A stretch of 23,973 bases of DNA from NCBI GenBank assembly GCA_023414975.1, contig JAEZMI010000328.1, forward strand, positions 1 through 23,973. Reading direction: 5' to 3'. Of this stretch, positions 1 through 6,880 are shown piece after piece. Made by a program: the position numbers and the translations under genes. The stretch is from Pseudomonadota bacterium (GTDB lineage Bacteria; Pseudomonadota; Alphaproteobacteria; Rhizobiales; Xanthobacteraceae). Below the pieces are notes generated by a model. That model was not told the DNA's origin, did not search any database, and saw only the letters and a list, made by a program, of their open reading frames with translations. Numbering within the stretch: the stretch's first letter is position 1; every line of letters starts with the position of its first letter.

Positions 1-222
1 CTCATCGGCGCGGTGGTCGGCGAGATCGCCGCCGGATCCGCCGGCCAGGGGTCGGGCCTGGCTTTCCGTATCGTCGAATCCGCCTACCGGCTGAATATTC
101 CCCGGCTGTTCGCCGCGCTGCTGCTGATTTCGCTGTGCGGCATCGTCATCTATGCCGTGCTGAGCCTGTTCTCCTGGGCCGTGCTGCGCCGCTGGCATGA
201 GAGCGAGCTGGCCGGGAGCTGA
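1..222 (+). CDS. ABC transporter permease, C-terminal part (5' end outside window)
   Basis: The frame is open from the first base, so this is the last 73 residues of a longer protein. The opening LIGAVVGEI, followed by a Gly/Ala-rich stretch, resembles the region just after the EAA loop in binding-protein-dependent permeases of the SsuC/TauC/ThiX type. That family imports sulfonates, taurine or pyrimidines. A hydrophobic helix of about 22 residues (LFAALLLISLCGIVIYAVLS, residues 38-57 and a little beyond) is followed by a positively charged tail, RRWHE, as expected for a last membrane helix with a cytoplasmic end. The stop lies 1 nt before the start of the amidohydrolase, so the permease probably imports that enzyme's substrate. 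The family is likely; the substrate is not determinable. Confidence 0.72.
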   Translation, partial: LIGAVVGEIAAGSAGQGSGLAFRIVESAYRLNIPRLFAALLLISLCGIVIYAVLSLFSWAVLRRWHESELAGS

Positions 223-223
223 G

Positions 224-1555
224 ATGCGCGACCTCGACCCGCTGCCGCCCGCCTATGTGCTCGCCGGCGCCCGTGTTCCCGCCTGCCTCATCGACGCGGC
301 GGGCCCGGCGGACGCCGAGGGCCTTGCCCGCGCGGACATCGCGGTAGCGCATGGCCGCATCGTGGCGACCGGCGGATCGCTGGAGAAACTGCCGGGCCTA
401 CCGGAACTGCCGGACCTGCCGCGCCTTCCGCTCCATGGGCGCCTCGTCCTGCCGGGGCTGGTGGACGTCCATACCCATCTCGACAAGGCCTTCATCTGGC
501 CCCGCACGCCGAACCCGGACGGCAGCTTCCAGGCCGCGCTTGCCGCCACCGATGCCGACCGGCGCGCCCATTGGACGGCGCAGGACTTGCGCGCCCGGAT
601 GGGTTTCGCGCTGCGCTGCGCCCACGCCCATGGCACGGTGGCCATCCGCACCCATCTCGATTCACTCGGGCCCCAGACCACCATTTCCTGGCCCGTCTTC
701 GCGGAGATGCGCGCGCACTGGCGCGGGCGGATCGCGCTTCAGGCGGTGGCGCTCACCCCCATCGACCTCGTGCTCGACGATGGCGAGTTCCAGCCGATGC
801 TGGAGGCGGTCATCGCCCATGACGGGCTTCTGGGCGCCGTCACCTATATGAGCCCGTCCCTGCCCGCCGGGCTCGACCGGCTGTTCGCGGCCGCGCGCGC
901 GCATGGGCTGGATCTCGACCTCCATGTCGACGAGACGCTCGATCCCGGCGCCCGCTCGCTCGCCCTCATCGCCGATGCGGCGCTGCGCCATGATTTTCGC
1001 GGGCGCATCCTGGTCGGCCATTGCTGCTCGCTTTCCCGCCAGAGCGAGAGCGAAGTCGACCGCACGCTGGACCTCGTCGCCCGCGCGGGGATCGCCGTCG
1101 TCTCGCTGCCCATGTGCAACCTCTATCTGCAGGACCGCACCGCCGGGCGCACGCCGCGCTGGCGCGGCACCACCCTGCTGCACGAGATGAAGGCGCGGGG
1201 CATCCCGGTGATGATCGCGAGCGATAATGCGCGCGATCCGTTCTACGCCTATGGCGATCTCGACCTCGTGGAGGTCTATCGCGAAGCGACCCGCGTCGCC
1301 CATCTCGACCACCCCTTCGCGGATTGGCCCGCCACCGTGGCGGCGACGCCGGCCGGGCTCATGGGCCTCGGGGCCGGGCGGCTGGCGGCGGGGCGGCCGG
1401 CGGACCTGATCGTGCTCGCCGCGCGCAGCCTGAACGAGGCCCTGTCCCGTCCGCAGGGCACGCGCATTGTCATTCGCGACGGCGCGCGGCTCAATGCGGC
1501 CGTGCCGGACTATGCCGAACTCGACAGCCTCAAGGGGATGCCGCATGGGCTATGA
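224..1555 (+). CDS. cytosine deaminase-like amidohydrolase
   Basis: A 443-residue metal-dependent hydrolase of the amidohydrolase superfamily, closest in pattern to cytosine deaminase (CodA) and related enzymes that remove ammonia from N-heterocycles. Visible metal and catalytic residues are H83 and H85 (DVHTHLD), H234 with E237 three residues later (LHVDE, the CodA spacing), H266 (VGHCCS) and D334 (IASDNARDPF). The C-terminus ends the beta-sandwich with the usual GRLAAGRPADLIVL. The ATG at 224 was chosen because GGGAG lies 5 nt upstream; an in-frame ATG at 197 would overlap the permease and has no clear ribosome site. The stop overlaps the next gene by 11 nt, indicating an operon with transporter and oxidase. 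An oddity is a run of Leu-Pro pairs at residues 56-70. The exact substrate (cytosine, isocytosine, a triazine or other) is unknown. Confidence 0.85.
   Translation: MRDLDPLPPAYVLAGARVPACLIDAAGPADAEGLARADIAVAHGRIVATGGSLEKLPGLPELPDLPRLPLHGRLVLPGLVDVHTHLDKAFIWPRTPNPDGSFQAALAATDADRRAHWTAQDLRARMGFALRCAHAHGTVAIRTHLDSLGPQTTISWPVFAEMRAHWRGRIALQAVALTPIDLVLDDGEFQPMLEAVIAHDGLLGAVTYMSPSLPAGLDRLFAAARAHGLDLDLHVDETLDPGARSLALIADAALRHDFRGRILVGHCCSLSRQSESEVDRTLDLVARAGIAVVSLPMCNLYLQDRTAGRTPRWRGTTLLHEMKARGIPVMIASDNARDPFYAYGDLDLVEVYREATRVAHLDHPFADWPATVAATPAGLMGLGAGRLAAGRPADLIVLAARSLNEALSRPQGTRIVIRDGARLNAAVPDYAELDSLKGMPHGL
389..433 (+). repeat. Leu-Pro dipeptide run inside the amidohydrolase
   Basis: Five Leu-Pro pairs spaced every three residues (LPGLPELPDLPRLP) lie between the N-terminal beta-sandwich strand and the strand leading into the HxH metal motif. 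The DNA is a degenerate tandem repeat of about 9 bp (ctgccgg/ctgccgc-type units). It is in frame and probably forms a short extended loop that arose by slippage. Confidence 0.6.
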
Positions 1556-2960
1556 CATCGCCGCGTTGAGAACCCGCCTCGCCGGCATCAGGCTGGAGGA
1601 CAACCCGGCGCTGGTGCGCCAGCGCAGCCGCGATTTCTACTGGTACTCGCCGACGCTGAAGCGCCAGCTCGATGCCGTCACCGGCGACATCGTCGCCTTC
1701 CCGGTCACCGAGGACGAGGTGCTGGCGGTGCTCGCCGCCTGCGCGGAGCTGTCCATCCCCGTCACGCCGCGCGGCGCAGGCACGGGCAATTACGGCCAGG
1801 CGATGCCGCTCGCGGGCGGGCTGGTGCTCGATCTGTCGGCCTTGAACCGCATTCTGGAAATCGCCCCCGGCCGGGTGCGGGCGCAGGCCGGCGCCCTCAT
1901 CGCCGATATCGACACCGCCTGCCGGCGCGGCGGCCAGGAGTTGCGCCTGCACCCCTCGACCTACCGCACCGCCTCGATCGGCGGCTTCATCGCCGGCGGC
2001 TCGGGGGGCGTGGGGTCGATCACCTGGGGCGGGCTGCGCGATCTCGGCAACATCATCCGCCTCAAGGTAGCGACGATGGAGAAGGCCCCGCGTCTGCTGG
2101 AACTCTCCGGCGAGGACGTGCAGAAGGTCGCCCATGCCTACGGCACGAACGGCATCATCCTTGAGGTCGAGATGCCCCTCGCCCCGGCCTATGACTGGGT
2201 GGAGGCCATCATCGGCTTCGATGATTTCGCCCGTGCCGCCGCCTATGCCAACGCGATGGGCGAACAGGACGCCATCCTCAAGAAGCTGCTCTCAGTGATC
2301 GCCGCGCCGGTGCCGCAGAGCTATTTCCTGCGCCACCGTCCCTTCCTGCCCGATGGCCAGCACGTCGTGCTGGTCATGGTCGCGCCCATGGCGCGGGCCG
2401 CCTTCGACAGCTTCACCGCGCGCTGGGGCGGGCGGATGCTGTTCGATTCCGACGCGCTCGGCCCGCTGGAAAGCAAGGGCCTGCCGCCGCTCTACGAACT
2501 GTCCTGGAACCACACGACGCTGCGCGCGCTGCGCATCGACCCGGCCATCACCTATCTGCAGACGCTCTACCCGTTCCCGAACCAGCTCGATCTCGTGGCC
2601 CGCATCCATGCCGAGCTTGGCGAAGAGGTGCCGGCCCACCTCGAATTCGTCCGCTTCGACGGCAAGGTGACGTGCTTCGGCCTGCCGCTGGTGCGCTTTT
2701 CCAGCGAGGAACGGCTGGAGACCATCATCGCCCGTCACGAGGCAGTGGGCATTCCCGTGTTCAATCCGCACCGCTACACGCTGGAGGAAGGCGGCATGAA
2801 GCAGACCGACGCCGTCCAGCTCGCCTTCAAGCGCGCGGCGGACCCGGCGGGCCTTCTCAATCCCGGCAAGATGATCGCCTGGGACCAGCCGGATTTCGAT
2901 TTCGATGGCGGGCGTACCTATCTCTTCGCCGGTCTCGACCGCGCGGCGGGAGCGGCCTGA
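1545..2960 (+). CDS. FAD-binding oxidoreductase (FAD_binding_4 / GlcD-type)
   Basis: A 471-residue flavoprotein oxidase or dehydrogenase of the VAO/PCMH fold. The N-terminal FAD domain covers about residues 50-220. Its pyrophosphate-binding signature is TPRGAGTGNYGQ (residues 74-85), followed by the hydrophobic strand GGLVLDLSALNRILEI. A second FAD contact is SIGGFIAGGSGGVGSITWGG (residues 144-163). The C-terminus carries the family's LLNPGKM (N439-K442). The ATG at 1545 is preceded at 7 nt by AAGGGG and lies inside the end of the amidohydrolase gene, indicating translational coupling; an upstream in-frame ATG at 1467 lies deep in the previous gene. The next gene overlaps by one base. The context suggests oxidation of a product or co-substrate of the hydrolase step. 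Substrate and electron acceptor are not evident; no iron-sulfur cysteines are seen. Confidence 0.85.
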   Translation: MGYDIAALRTRLAGIRLEDNPALVRQRSRDFYWYSPTLKRQLDAVTGDIVAFPVTEDEVLAVLAACAELSIPVTPRGAGTGNYGQAMPLAGGLVLDLSALNRILEIAPGRVRAQAGALIADIDTACRRGGQELRLHPSTYRTASIGGFIAGGSGGVGSITWGGLRDLGNIIRLKVATMEKAPRLLELSGEDVQKVAHAYGTNGIILEVEMPLAPAYDWVEAIIGFDDFARAAAYANAMGEQDAILKKLLSVIAAPVPQSYFLRHRPFLPDGQHVVLVMVAPMARAAFDSFTARWGGRMLFDSDALGPLESKGLPPLYELSWNHTTLRALRIDPAITYLQTLYPFPNQLDLVARIHAELGEEVPAHLEFVRFDGKVTCFGLPLVRFSSEERLETIIARHEAVGIPVFNPHRYTLEEGGMKQTDAVQLAFKRAADPAGLLNPGKMIAWDQPDFDFDGGRTYLFAGLDRAAGAA

Positions 2961-3547
2961 TGCGCGTGCTCGTGGTCTATTGCCATCCGGTGGCCGAAAG
3001 CTTCAACGCGGCGGTGCGCGATGCCGTGCTGCGGGGCCTCGCCCGCGCCGGGCACGAGATCGACCTGATCGACCTCTATGCGGAGAATTTCGACCCGGTG
3101 ATGAGCCGGCAGGAGCGTCTCGACTACCACACGCCGGGCCTCAACGTGGCTCCGGTGGCGGATCACCTCGCCCGCGTGAAGACGGCGCAGGGGCTGGTCA
3201 TCGTCTCCCCCACCTGGTGGTACGGCCCGCCCGCCATGCTCAAGGGCTGGCTCGACCGGGTCTTCGTGCCGTTCGAGACCTTCGGCATGCCGAAGCCCTT
3301 CCGTCCGCTGGAGCGCCGGCTCACCAATATCCGCACCCTCGCCGCGGTAAGCACCCTCGGCTCGCCCTGGTACTGGTGGTTGTGGGTCGGCCGGCCCGGC
3401 AAGCGCATCATCATGGAAGGCCTTGGCGGCATCATCCACCCGCGCGCGCGCCGGATATGGCTCGGCCTGCACAGCATGGATTCCGCGAGCGACCGCAAGC
3501 GCGCCGCCTTCCTCGCCCGTGTGGAAGCGCGCTTCGCCCGCCTTTGA
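2960..3547 (+). CDS. NAD(P)H dehydrogenase (quinone)-like flavoprotein, Flavodoxin_2 family
   Basis: A 195-residue soluble FMN/FAD oxidoreductase of the NQO1/MdaB/KefF type. It begins with the flavodoxin-like strand MRVLVVYCHP followed by ESFN, the phosphate-binding loop of this family. It carries the diagnostic P-T-WWYGPPAMLKGWLDRVF segment at about residues 84-103, which covers the flavin ring and dimer interface. Start and stop are fused as TGATG with the oxidase upstream, and GGGAG sits 7 nt before the ATG. It is the last gene of the overlapping operon. It may recycle quinone or flavin, or reduce an intermediate of the same pathway, but that is inference. An azoreductase- or quinone-protective role is equally possible. 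Confidence 0.85.
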   Translation: MRVLVVYCHPVAESFNAAVRDAVLRGLARAGHEIDLIDLYAENFDPVMSRQERLDYHTPGLNVAPVADHLARVKTAQGLVIVSPTWWYGPPAMLKGWLDRVFVPFETFGMPKPFRPLERRLTNIRTLAAVSTLGSPWYWWLWVGRPGKRIIMEGLGGIIHPRARRIWLGLHSMDSASDRKRAAFLARVEARFARL

Positions 3548-3559
3548 ACGATTTACGAT

Positions 3560-3573
3560 AGTTTCCGAAAACT
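3560..3573. promoter_or_regulatory. dyad upstream of marR-type gene, candidate operator
   Basis: AGTTT-CCGA-AAACT is an inverted repeat with 5-bp perfect arms and a 4-nt centre, in the 120-bp gap between the flavoprotein gene and the MarR-type regulator. A TTGACG hexamer that could serve as a -35 box starts right at its edge (3574-3579), although no good -10 box follows at 17 nt. MarR proteins often bind short AT-rich dyads in front of their own gene, so autoregulation is plausible. The site is short, and no second copy was found in the window. Confidence 0.3.
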
Positions 3574-3667
3574 TTGACGGCGAAGCGGTTTCTAGCCATG
3601 CTCCTGTCACGGCAAGGCGTTTGACTGCCGTGTCGACCCGATGCTGCGATCCGAAGGCGGGGCGCCC

Positions 3668-4171
3668 ATGAAGGATGGCTTCGAGAAGAGCATCAGCCAC
3701 CGGCTTCATCATGCCGCACGGCTGCAACGGGCGCTGGCCGCGCGCCGGCTGCACGACATCGGCCTTTTCCCCGGCCAGGAAACCGCGCTGAAGCTGCTGG
3801 CGGACAGCGACGGGCGAACCATGACAGAACTCGCGGCCGCGCTGCGCGTGCGCCCGCCCACCGCCTCCAAGACCGTCGGCCGCCTGTCCGCGCAGGGGCT
3901 GCTGGAGCGCCGGGCCTCGGAGGGCGATGCGCGCCTCGTGCGGGTGCACCTCACCGAGGAGGGCCGCGCCCGCGCCGGCGCGATCGACGGCATCTGGGAT
4001 TCGCTGGAAGACCTCATGGTCGCCGGTCTCGACGGCAAGGACCGCAAGCGCCTGCGCAAGCTGTTGCGCAAGATCGAGAAGAATCTCGCCACCCAGCTCG
4101 GCGCCGCGCCGGAAAGCCTCGCCGAGGCCGATGTCGAGGAAGAGGCCGAGACGGCGGAAGAGCCGGCCTGA
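3668..4171 (+). CDS. MarR-family transcriptional regulator
   Basis: A 167-residue winged-helix regulator. The core follows the MarR pattern: an N-terminal dimerisation helix, then TMTELAAALRVRPPTASKTV (residues 51-70) as the helix-turn-helix with recognition helix, the wing GLLERRASEGDARLVRVHLT (78-97), and a C-terminal helix rich in Lys/Arg. It ends in an unusual acidic tail, EADVEEEAETAEEPA, beyond the usual family end at roughly 145-150 residues. The ATG at 3668 was preferred over one at 3641 because GAAGGCGGGG precedes it and the protein then starts at the usual helix. It may control itself, the flavoprotein operon behind it or the dehydrogenase ahead of it. Such regulators usually answer to small aromatic or phenolic ligands; the ligand here is unknown. 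Confidence 0.88.
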   Translation: MKDGFEKSISHRLHHAARLQRALAARRLHDIGLFPGQETALKLLADSDGRTMTELAAALRVRPPTASKTVGRLSAQGLLERRASEGDARLVRVHLTEEGRARAGAIDGIWDSLEDLMVAGLDGKDRKRLRKLLRKIEKNLATQLGAAPESLAEADVEEEAETAEEPA

Positions 4172-4179
4172 CCGCATGC

Positions 4180-4204
4180 GCCGTCCCGCCCTTTCCGCGA
4201 CGGC
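4180..4204 (+). terminator. weak hairpin after marR-type gene, possible terminator
   Basis: GCCGTC (4180-4185) and GACGGC (4199-4204) form a 6-bp stem with a 13-nt loop, starting 9 nt after the regulator's stop. Only two T's follow directly, so an intrinsic terminator is doubtful. The rest of the 91-bp gap holds the ribosome site of the next gene and no clear promoter. Confidence 0.2.
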
Positions 4205-4262
4205 TTGAAACCGGCCGGGCTTTGGTGACGAATACGGCTCCCGAGACCCGAGGAGCCCGCGA

Positions 4263-5252
4263 ATGGTCGAATCCTCCCGCCCCGACCTGCTTCAGACTGG
4301 CCCGATGATGGCCATGATCGAGCAGCAGCTCGCCGAACACTTCACCGTCCACCGGCTGGACGAGGGCGACCGCGAGGCCCTGCTGGCCGAGGTCGGCCCG
4401 CGCATCCGCGCCGTGGCCACGGGCGTGGGGTCGGTTGCCGGCGGCGCGAACCGCGTTTCGCAGGCGCTGCTCGCCCGACTTCCCAATGTCGAGATCGTCG
4501 CCAACTTCGGTGTCGGCTATGACGCGGTGGATGCCGTCGCCGCCGGCGCCCGCGGCGTGATCGTCACCAACACGCCCGGCGTGCTCGATGATGAGGTGGC
4601 GGACCTTTCCGTCGGCCTGCTGCTGGCCACGCTGCGCCGCATTCCGCAGGCGGACCGCTTCCTGCGCGCCGGCAACTGGCCGAAAGGCGCCTTCCCCTTC
4701 AGCGCCACGCTGCGTGACCGCACTATCGGGATGGTCGGCATGGGGCGCATCGGCCAGGCCATCGCCCGTCGCCTTGCCGGCTTCGGAAGGCCCGTCGCCT
4801 ATCATAGCCGGCACGTTGTCGAGGGACTGCCCTATGCGCACTACCCTTCGCTGATCGATCTGGCGCGGGACTGCGACGTCCTGCTGGTCATCGTGCCGGG
4901 CGGGCCGGCGACGGACGGGATGATCAACGCGGAGGTGCTCGCCGCCCTCGGGCCGACCGGCGTGCTGATCAATGTCGCGCGCGGCTCCGTGGTGGACGAG
5001 CCGGCCCTGATCGCGGCGCTGCAGGCGGGCACCATCGCCGCCGCGGGGCTCGACGTGTTCGCTCACGAGCCGCATGTGCCGGAGGCGCTGATCGCCATGG
5101 ACAATGTGGTGCTGCTGCCGCACATCGCGTCCGCCACCCATGTCACGCGCAACGCCATGGGCCAGCTCGTGGTGGACAATCTTCTGGCGTGGCGCGACGG
5201 GCGCGACCCGTTGACGCCGGTGCCGGAAACCCCGCTTCCGGCGCGGCGCTGA
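4263..5252 (+). CDS. D-2-hydroxyacid dehydrogenase (glyoxylate/hydroxypyruvate reductase type)
   Basis: A 329-residue NAD(P)-dependent D-isomer 2-hydroxyacid dehydrogenase that reduces 2-keto acids such as glyoxylate or hydroxypyruvate in the cytoplasm. The substrate-binding N-terminus includes NFGVGYDAVD (81-90). The nucleotide domain has GMGRIG (159-164, GxGxxG). The catalytic triad is R240 (INVARGSVVDE), E269 (VFAHEP) and H287 (LLPHIASAT). After the second beta-strand the sequence YHSR (180-183) offers Ser-Arg in place of an acidic residue, which in this family usually indicates NADPH preference. AGGAG lies 7 nt before the ATG. It sits alone between a 91-bp gap and the inhibitor gene 5 nt downstream. 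The family is certain; the physiological substrate is not. Confidence 0.92.
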   Translation: MVESSRPDLLQTGPMMAMIEQQLAEHFTVHRLDEGDREALLAEVGPRIRAVATGVGSVAGGANRVSQALLARLPNVEIVANFGVGYDAVDAVAAGARGVIVTNTPGVLDDEVADLSVGLLLATLRRIPQADRFLRAGNWPKGAFPFSATLRDRTIGMVGMGRIGQAIARRLAGFGRPVAYHSRHVVEGLPYAHYPSLIDLARDCDVLLVIVPGGPATDGMINAEVLAALGPTGVLINVARGSVVDEPALIAALQAGTIAAAGLDVFAHEPHVPEALIAMDNVVLLPHIASATHVTRNAMGQLVVDNLLAWRDGRDPLTPVPETPLPARR

Positions 5253-5257
5253 CCGCC

Positions 5258-6031
5258 ATGCGCGCGCGCGACATCTTGCCGGCCGCCGCGCTGCTGGCGG
5301 GCTTCATGGCGATGGCGGGTCTGGCGCGGGCCCAGTCGGACTCCGGCGCACCGCCGCTCGAACTGGCCGACGCCTATCAGCTCACCAATGCCGATGGCGA
5401 CCGGGTATGCCCGATCCGCCTCCTGCCGGCGCAAACACGGACGGACGCCAAGGACGCGGGCAAGCCGGCCGCGAAGGACGGCGCGAACGCCGCCGCCGCT
5501 CACAGCCCGCATTTCGCCGTCGAGCTGGACCGCGGCGCCTGCGCCGGCGCCATATTGTTCAGCGCCGACATCGCCGCCTGGGCGCCGGGTCCTGGCAATG
5601 CCATCCGCCTGTTCAGCGGCGAAGGCCGGCTGATCGCCGAGTTCACCGAAGGCGTCGGCGGCACATGGGAAGCGCTGCGGGAGGAGGACGGGGTTTACTT
5701 CCTGGTGAACACGCGCCTTGCCGAGCCGGCCGCCGCGCTCCAGCCGCAGGACATGGCGGGGGCCTGGCAGGTCGCGGACGGGGCGGGCGCGCCGCTCTGC
5801 CGGATGACGCTCACCGACAGGCGCGCGGGCGAGGCGTTCCAGCTCACCCTGGAGCCGGCCTGCGCCGGCAAGCTCCCCCGGCCGCTGCCGGACCGCTGGC
5901 GGCTCGACGGGGCGGACCTTCTGCTGCTCGGGGCTGGCGGCGCGCGCCTGCGCTTCGCCGCCAGCGAGGATGCGGTGTGGAGCAAGGTGCCGGCGGAAGG
6001 CCAACCCCTCCAGCTCAGCCGGCTGCCGTGA
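5258..6031 (+). CDS. secreted protein with two AprI/Inh (metalloprotease inhibitor) domains
   Basis: A 257-residue exported protein. The Sec signal peptide is residues 1-25 (Arg-rich start, AALLAGFMAMAGLARA, cleavage before Gln26). Residues about 165-255 fit the AprI/Inh family, which inhibits serralysin-type zinc proteases in the periplasm: AGAW start, LCRMTL (C181), PACAGKL (C202), then W214-L-D-G and a final LRF strand. Residues about 36-155 look like a second, diverged copy, with ADAYQL, VCPIRLL (C51), GACAGAI (C95) and a late RLIAEF strand. It is interrupted by an Ala/Lys-rich insert at 60-82. Each copy has one Cys pair, as expected for one disulfide. The start at 5258 was chosen because it begins the signal peptide and lies 5 nt after the dehydrogenase stop. 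No protease gene is in the window, and no strong ribosome site is seen, which suggests coupling. Confidence 0.7.
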   Translation: MRARDILPAAALLAGFMAMAGLARAQSDSGAPPLELADAYQLTNADGDRVCPIRLLPAQTRTDAKDAGKPAAKDGANAAAAHSPHFAVELDRGACAGAILFSADIAAWAPGPGNAIRLFSGEGRLIAEFTEGVGGTWEALREEDGVYFLVNTRLAEPAAALQPQDMAGAWQVADGAGAPLCRMTLTDRRAGEAFQLTLEPACAGKLPRPLPDRWRLDGADLLLLGAGGARLRFAASEDAVWSKVPAEGQPLQLSRLP

Positions 6032-6047
6032 GCACGCGCCGGCTCAC
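6017..6047. terminator. overlapping hairpins between convergent gene ends
   Basis: Two mutually exclusive stems cover the 12-nt gap and both stop codons of the convergent inhibitor and cheR genes. AGCCGGC (6017-6023) pairs with GCCGGCT (6038-6044), and GTGAGC (6028-6033) pairs with GCTCAC (6042-6047). Neither has a T-tract on either strand. The position suits a bidirectional end point, but this may be chance in GC-rich DNA. Confidence 0.25.
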
Positions 6048-6880
6048 TTCGCCGCCGCCAGGGCGTTCTGCGTGCGCGGGACATAGAAGCCGCGCCGGCT
6101 GCCGCCCACGAACGCTTCGGAGAGGCCGAGCACCGTTTCGGCCCCGCCGAGCAGCAGATAGCCGTCGCGCGCGGTCACGCCGGCGATGCGCGCGAGCACG
6201 TCCGATTTGGTGGCGGTGTCGAAATAGATCAGCACGTTCCGGCAGAAGACGATGTCGAACGTGCCGAGATGGCTGAAGGGCTGGAGCAGGTTCAGGCGGG
6301 AGAAGCGCACCATCGCGCGTATCTCCGGAGCGATCTGCCAATTGTCGCCGACCTGCTTGAAATAGCGCAGCAGGTAATGCACCGGCAGGCCGCGCTGCAC
6401 CTCAAACTGGTTGTAGATGCCCTCCTCGCAGCGCGCGAGGACCTCGGACGACAGGTCGGTGCCGATGATCTCCACCCGGCGCCCGCCCAGCAGCCGCTCG
6501 TTTTCCTTGAGCAGCATGGCGATGGAGTAGGGCTCCTGACCGGTCGAGGCCGCCGCGCACCAGATGCGGATCGTGTGCAGCGCGCCGCGCTTCTGCGTCA
6601 GCTCGGGCAGGATCAGCGAGGAGAGCAGATCGAACGGCGTCTTGTCGCGAAAGAAGAGCGACTCGTTGGTCGTCATCGCCTCGACCACCGCCTCGGCAAG
6701 GCTGGCGGACGCCGCCCCATCGTTGAGCAGCGCGACGAGGCGGCTGAAATCGGGGATGTTCTTGCGCTGGAGCAGCGGCTCCAGCCGGCTCTCCAGCAGG
6801 TACTGCTTGTCGTCGCCGAGGATGAGGCCCGAGCGTTGCTTGAGAAAGCGGCGCAGGAAATCGTAATCGGAGAAGTTCAT
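6044..6880 (-). CDS. cheR: chemotaxis protein methyltransferase CheR
   Basis: A 278-residue S-adenosylmethionine-dependent methyltransferase that methylates glutamates on chemoreceptors for adaptation. The N-terminal all-alpha domain (1-75) ends in TTNESLFFRD, the catalytic-domain entry. SAM-binding elements are IRIWCAAASTGQEPYS (104-119), GTDLSSEVLARCEEGIY (140-156), and FCRNVLIYFD (212-221). Length is normal for CheR (about 270-290). The start codon overlaps the cheB stop as TGATG, with GGAGGACGGGAC just upstream. It is the last gene of the long minus-strand run and ends 12 nt from the convergent inhibitor gene. No TPR or other tethering extension is present. Confidence 0.96.
   Translation of the reverse strand: MNFSDYDFLRRFLKQRSGLILGDDKQYLLESRLEPLLQRKNIPDFSRLVALLNDGAASASLAEAVVEAMTTNESLFFRDKTPFDLLSSLILPELTQKRGALHTIRIWCAAASTGQEPYSIAMLLKENERLLGGRRVEIIGTDLSSEVLARCEEGIYNQFEVQRGLPVHYLLRYFKQVGDNWQIAPEIRAMVRFSRLNLLQPFSHLGTFDIVFCRNVLIYFDTATKSDVLARIAGVTARDGYLLLGGAETVLGLSEAFVGGSRRGFYVPRTQNALAAAK

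Noticed and set aside
3641..3667. Earlier ATG for the MarR-type regulator
   Set aside because: It has no ribosome site and adds nine atypical residues; the ATG at 3668 has a GAAGGCGGGG site and a usual N-terminus.
2918..4177. A 419-codon minus-strand open frame opposite the flavoprotein and marR-type genes
   Set aside because: It crosses two clear plus-strand genes and their intergenic gap, has shadow composition and no recognisable domain.
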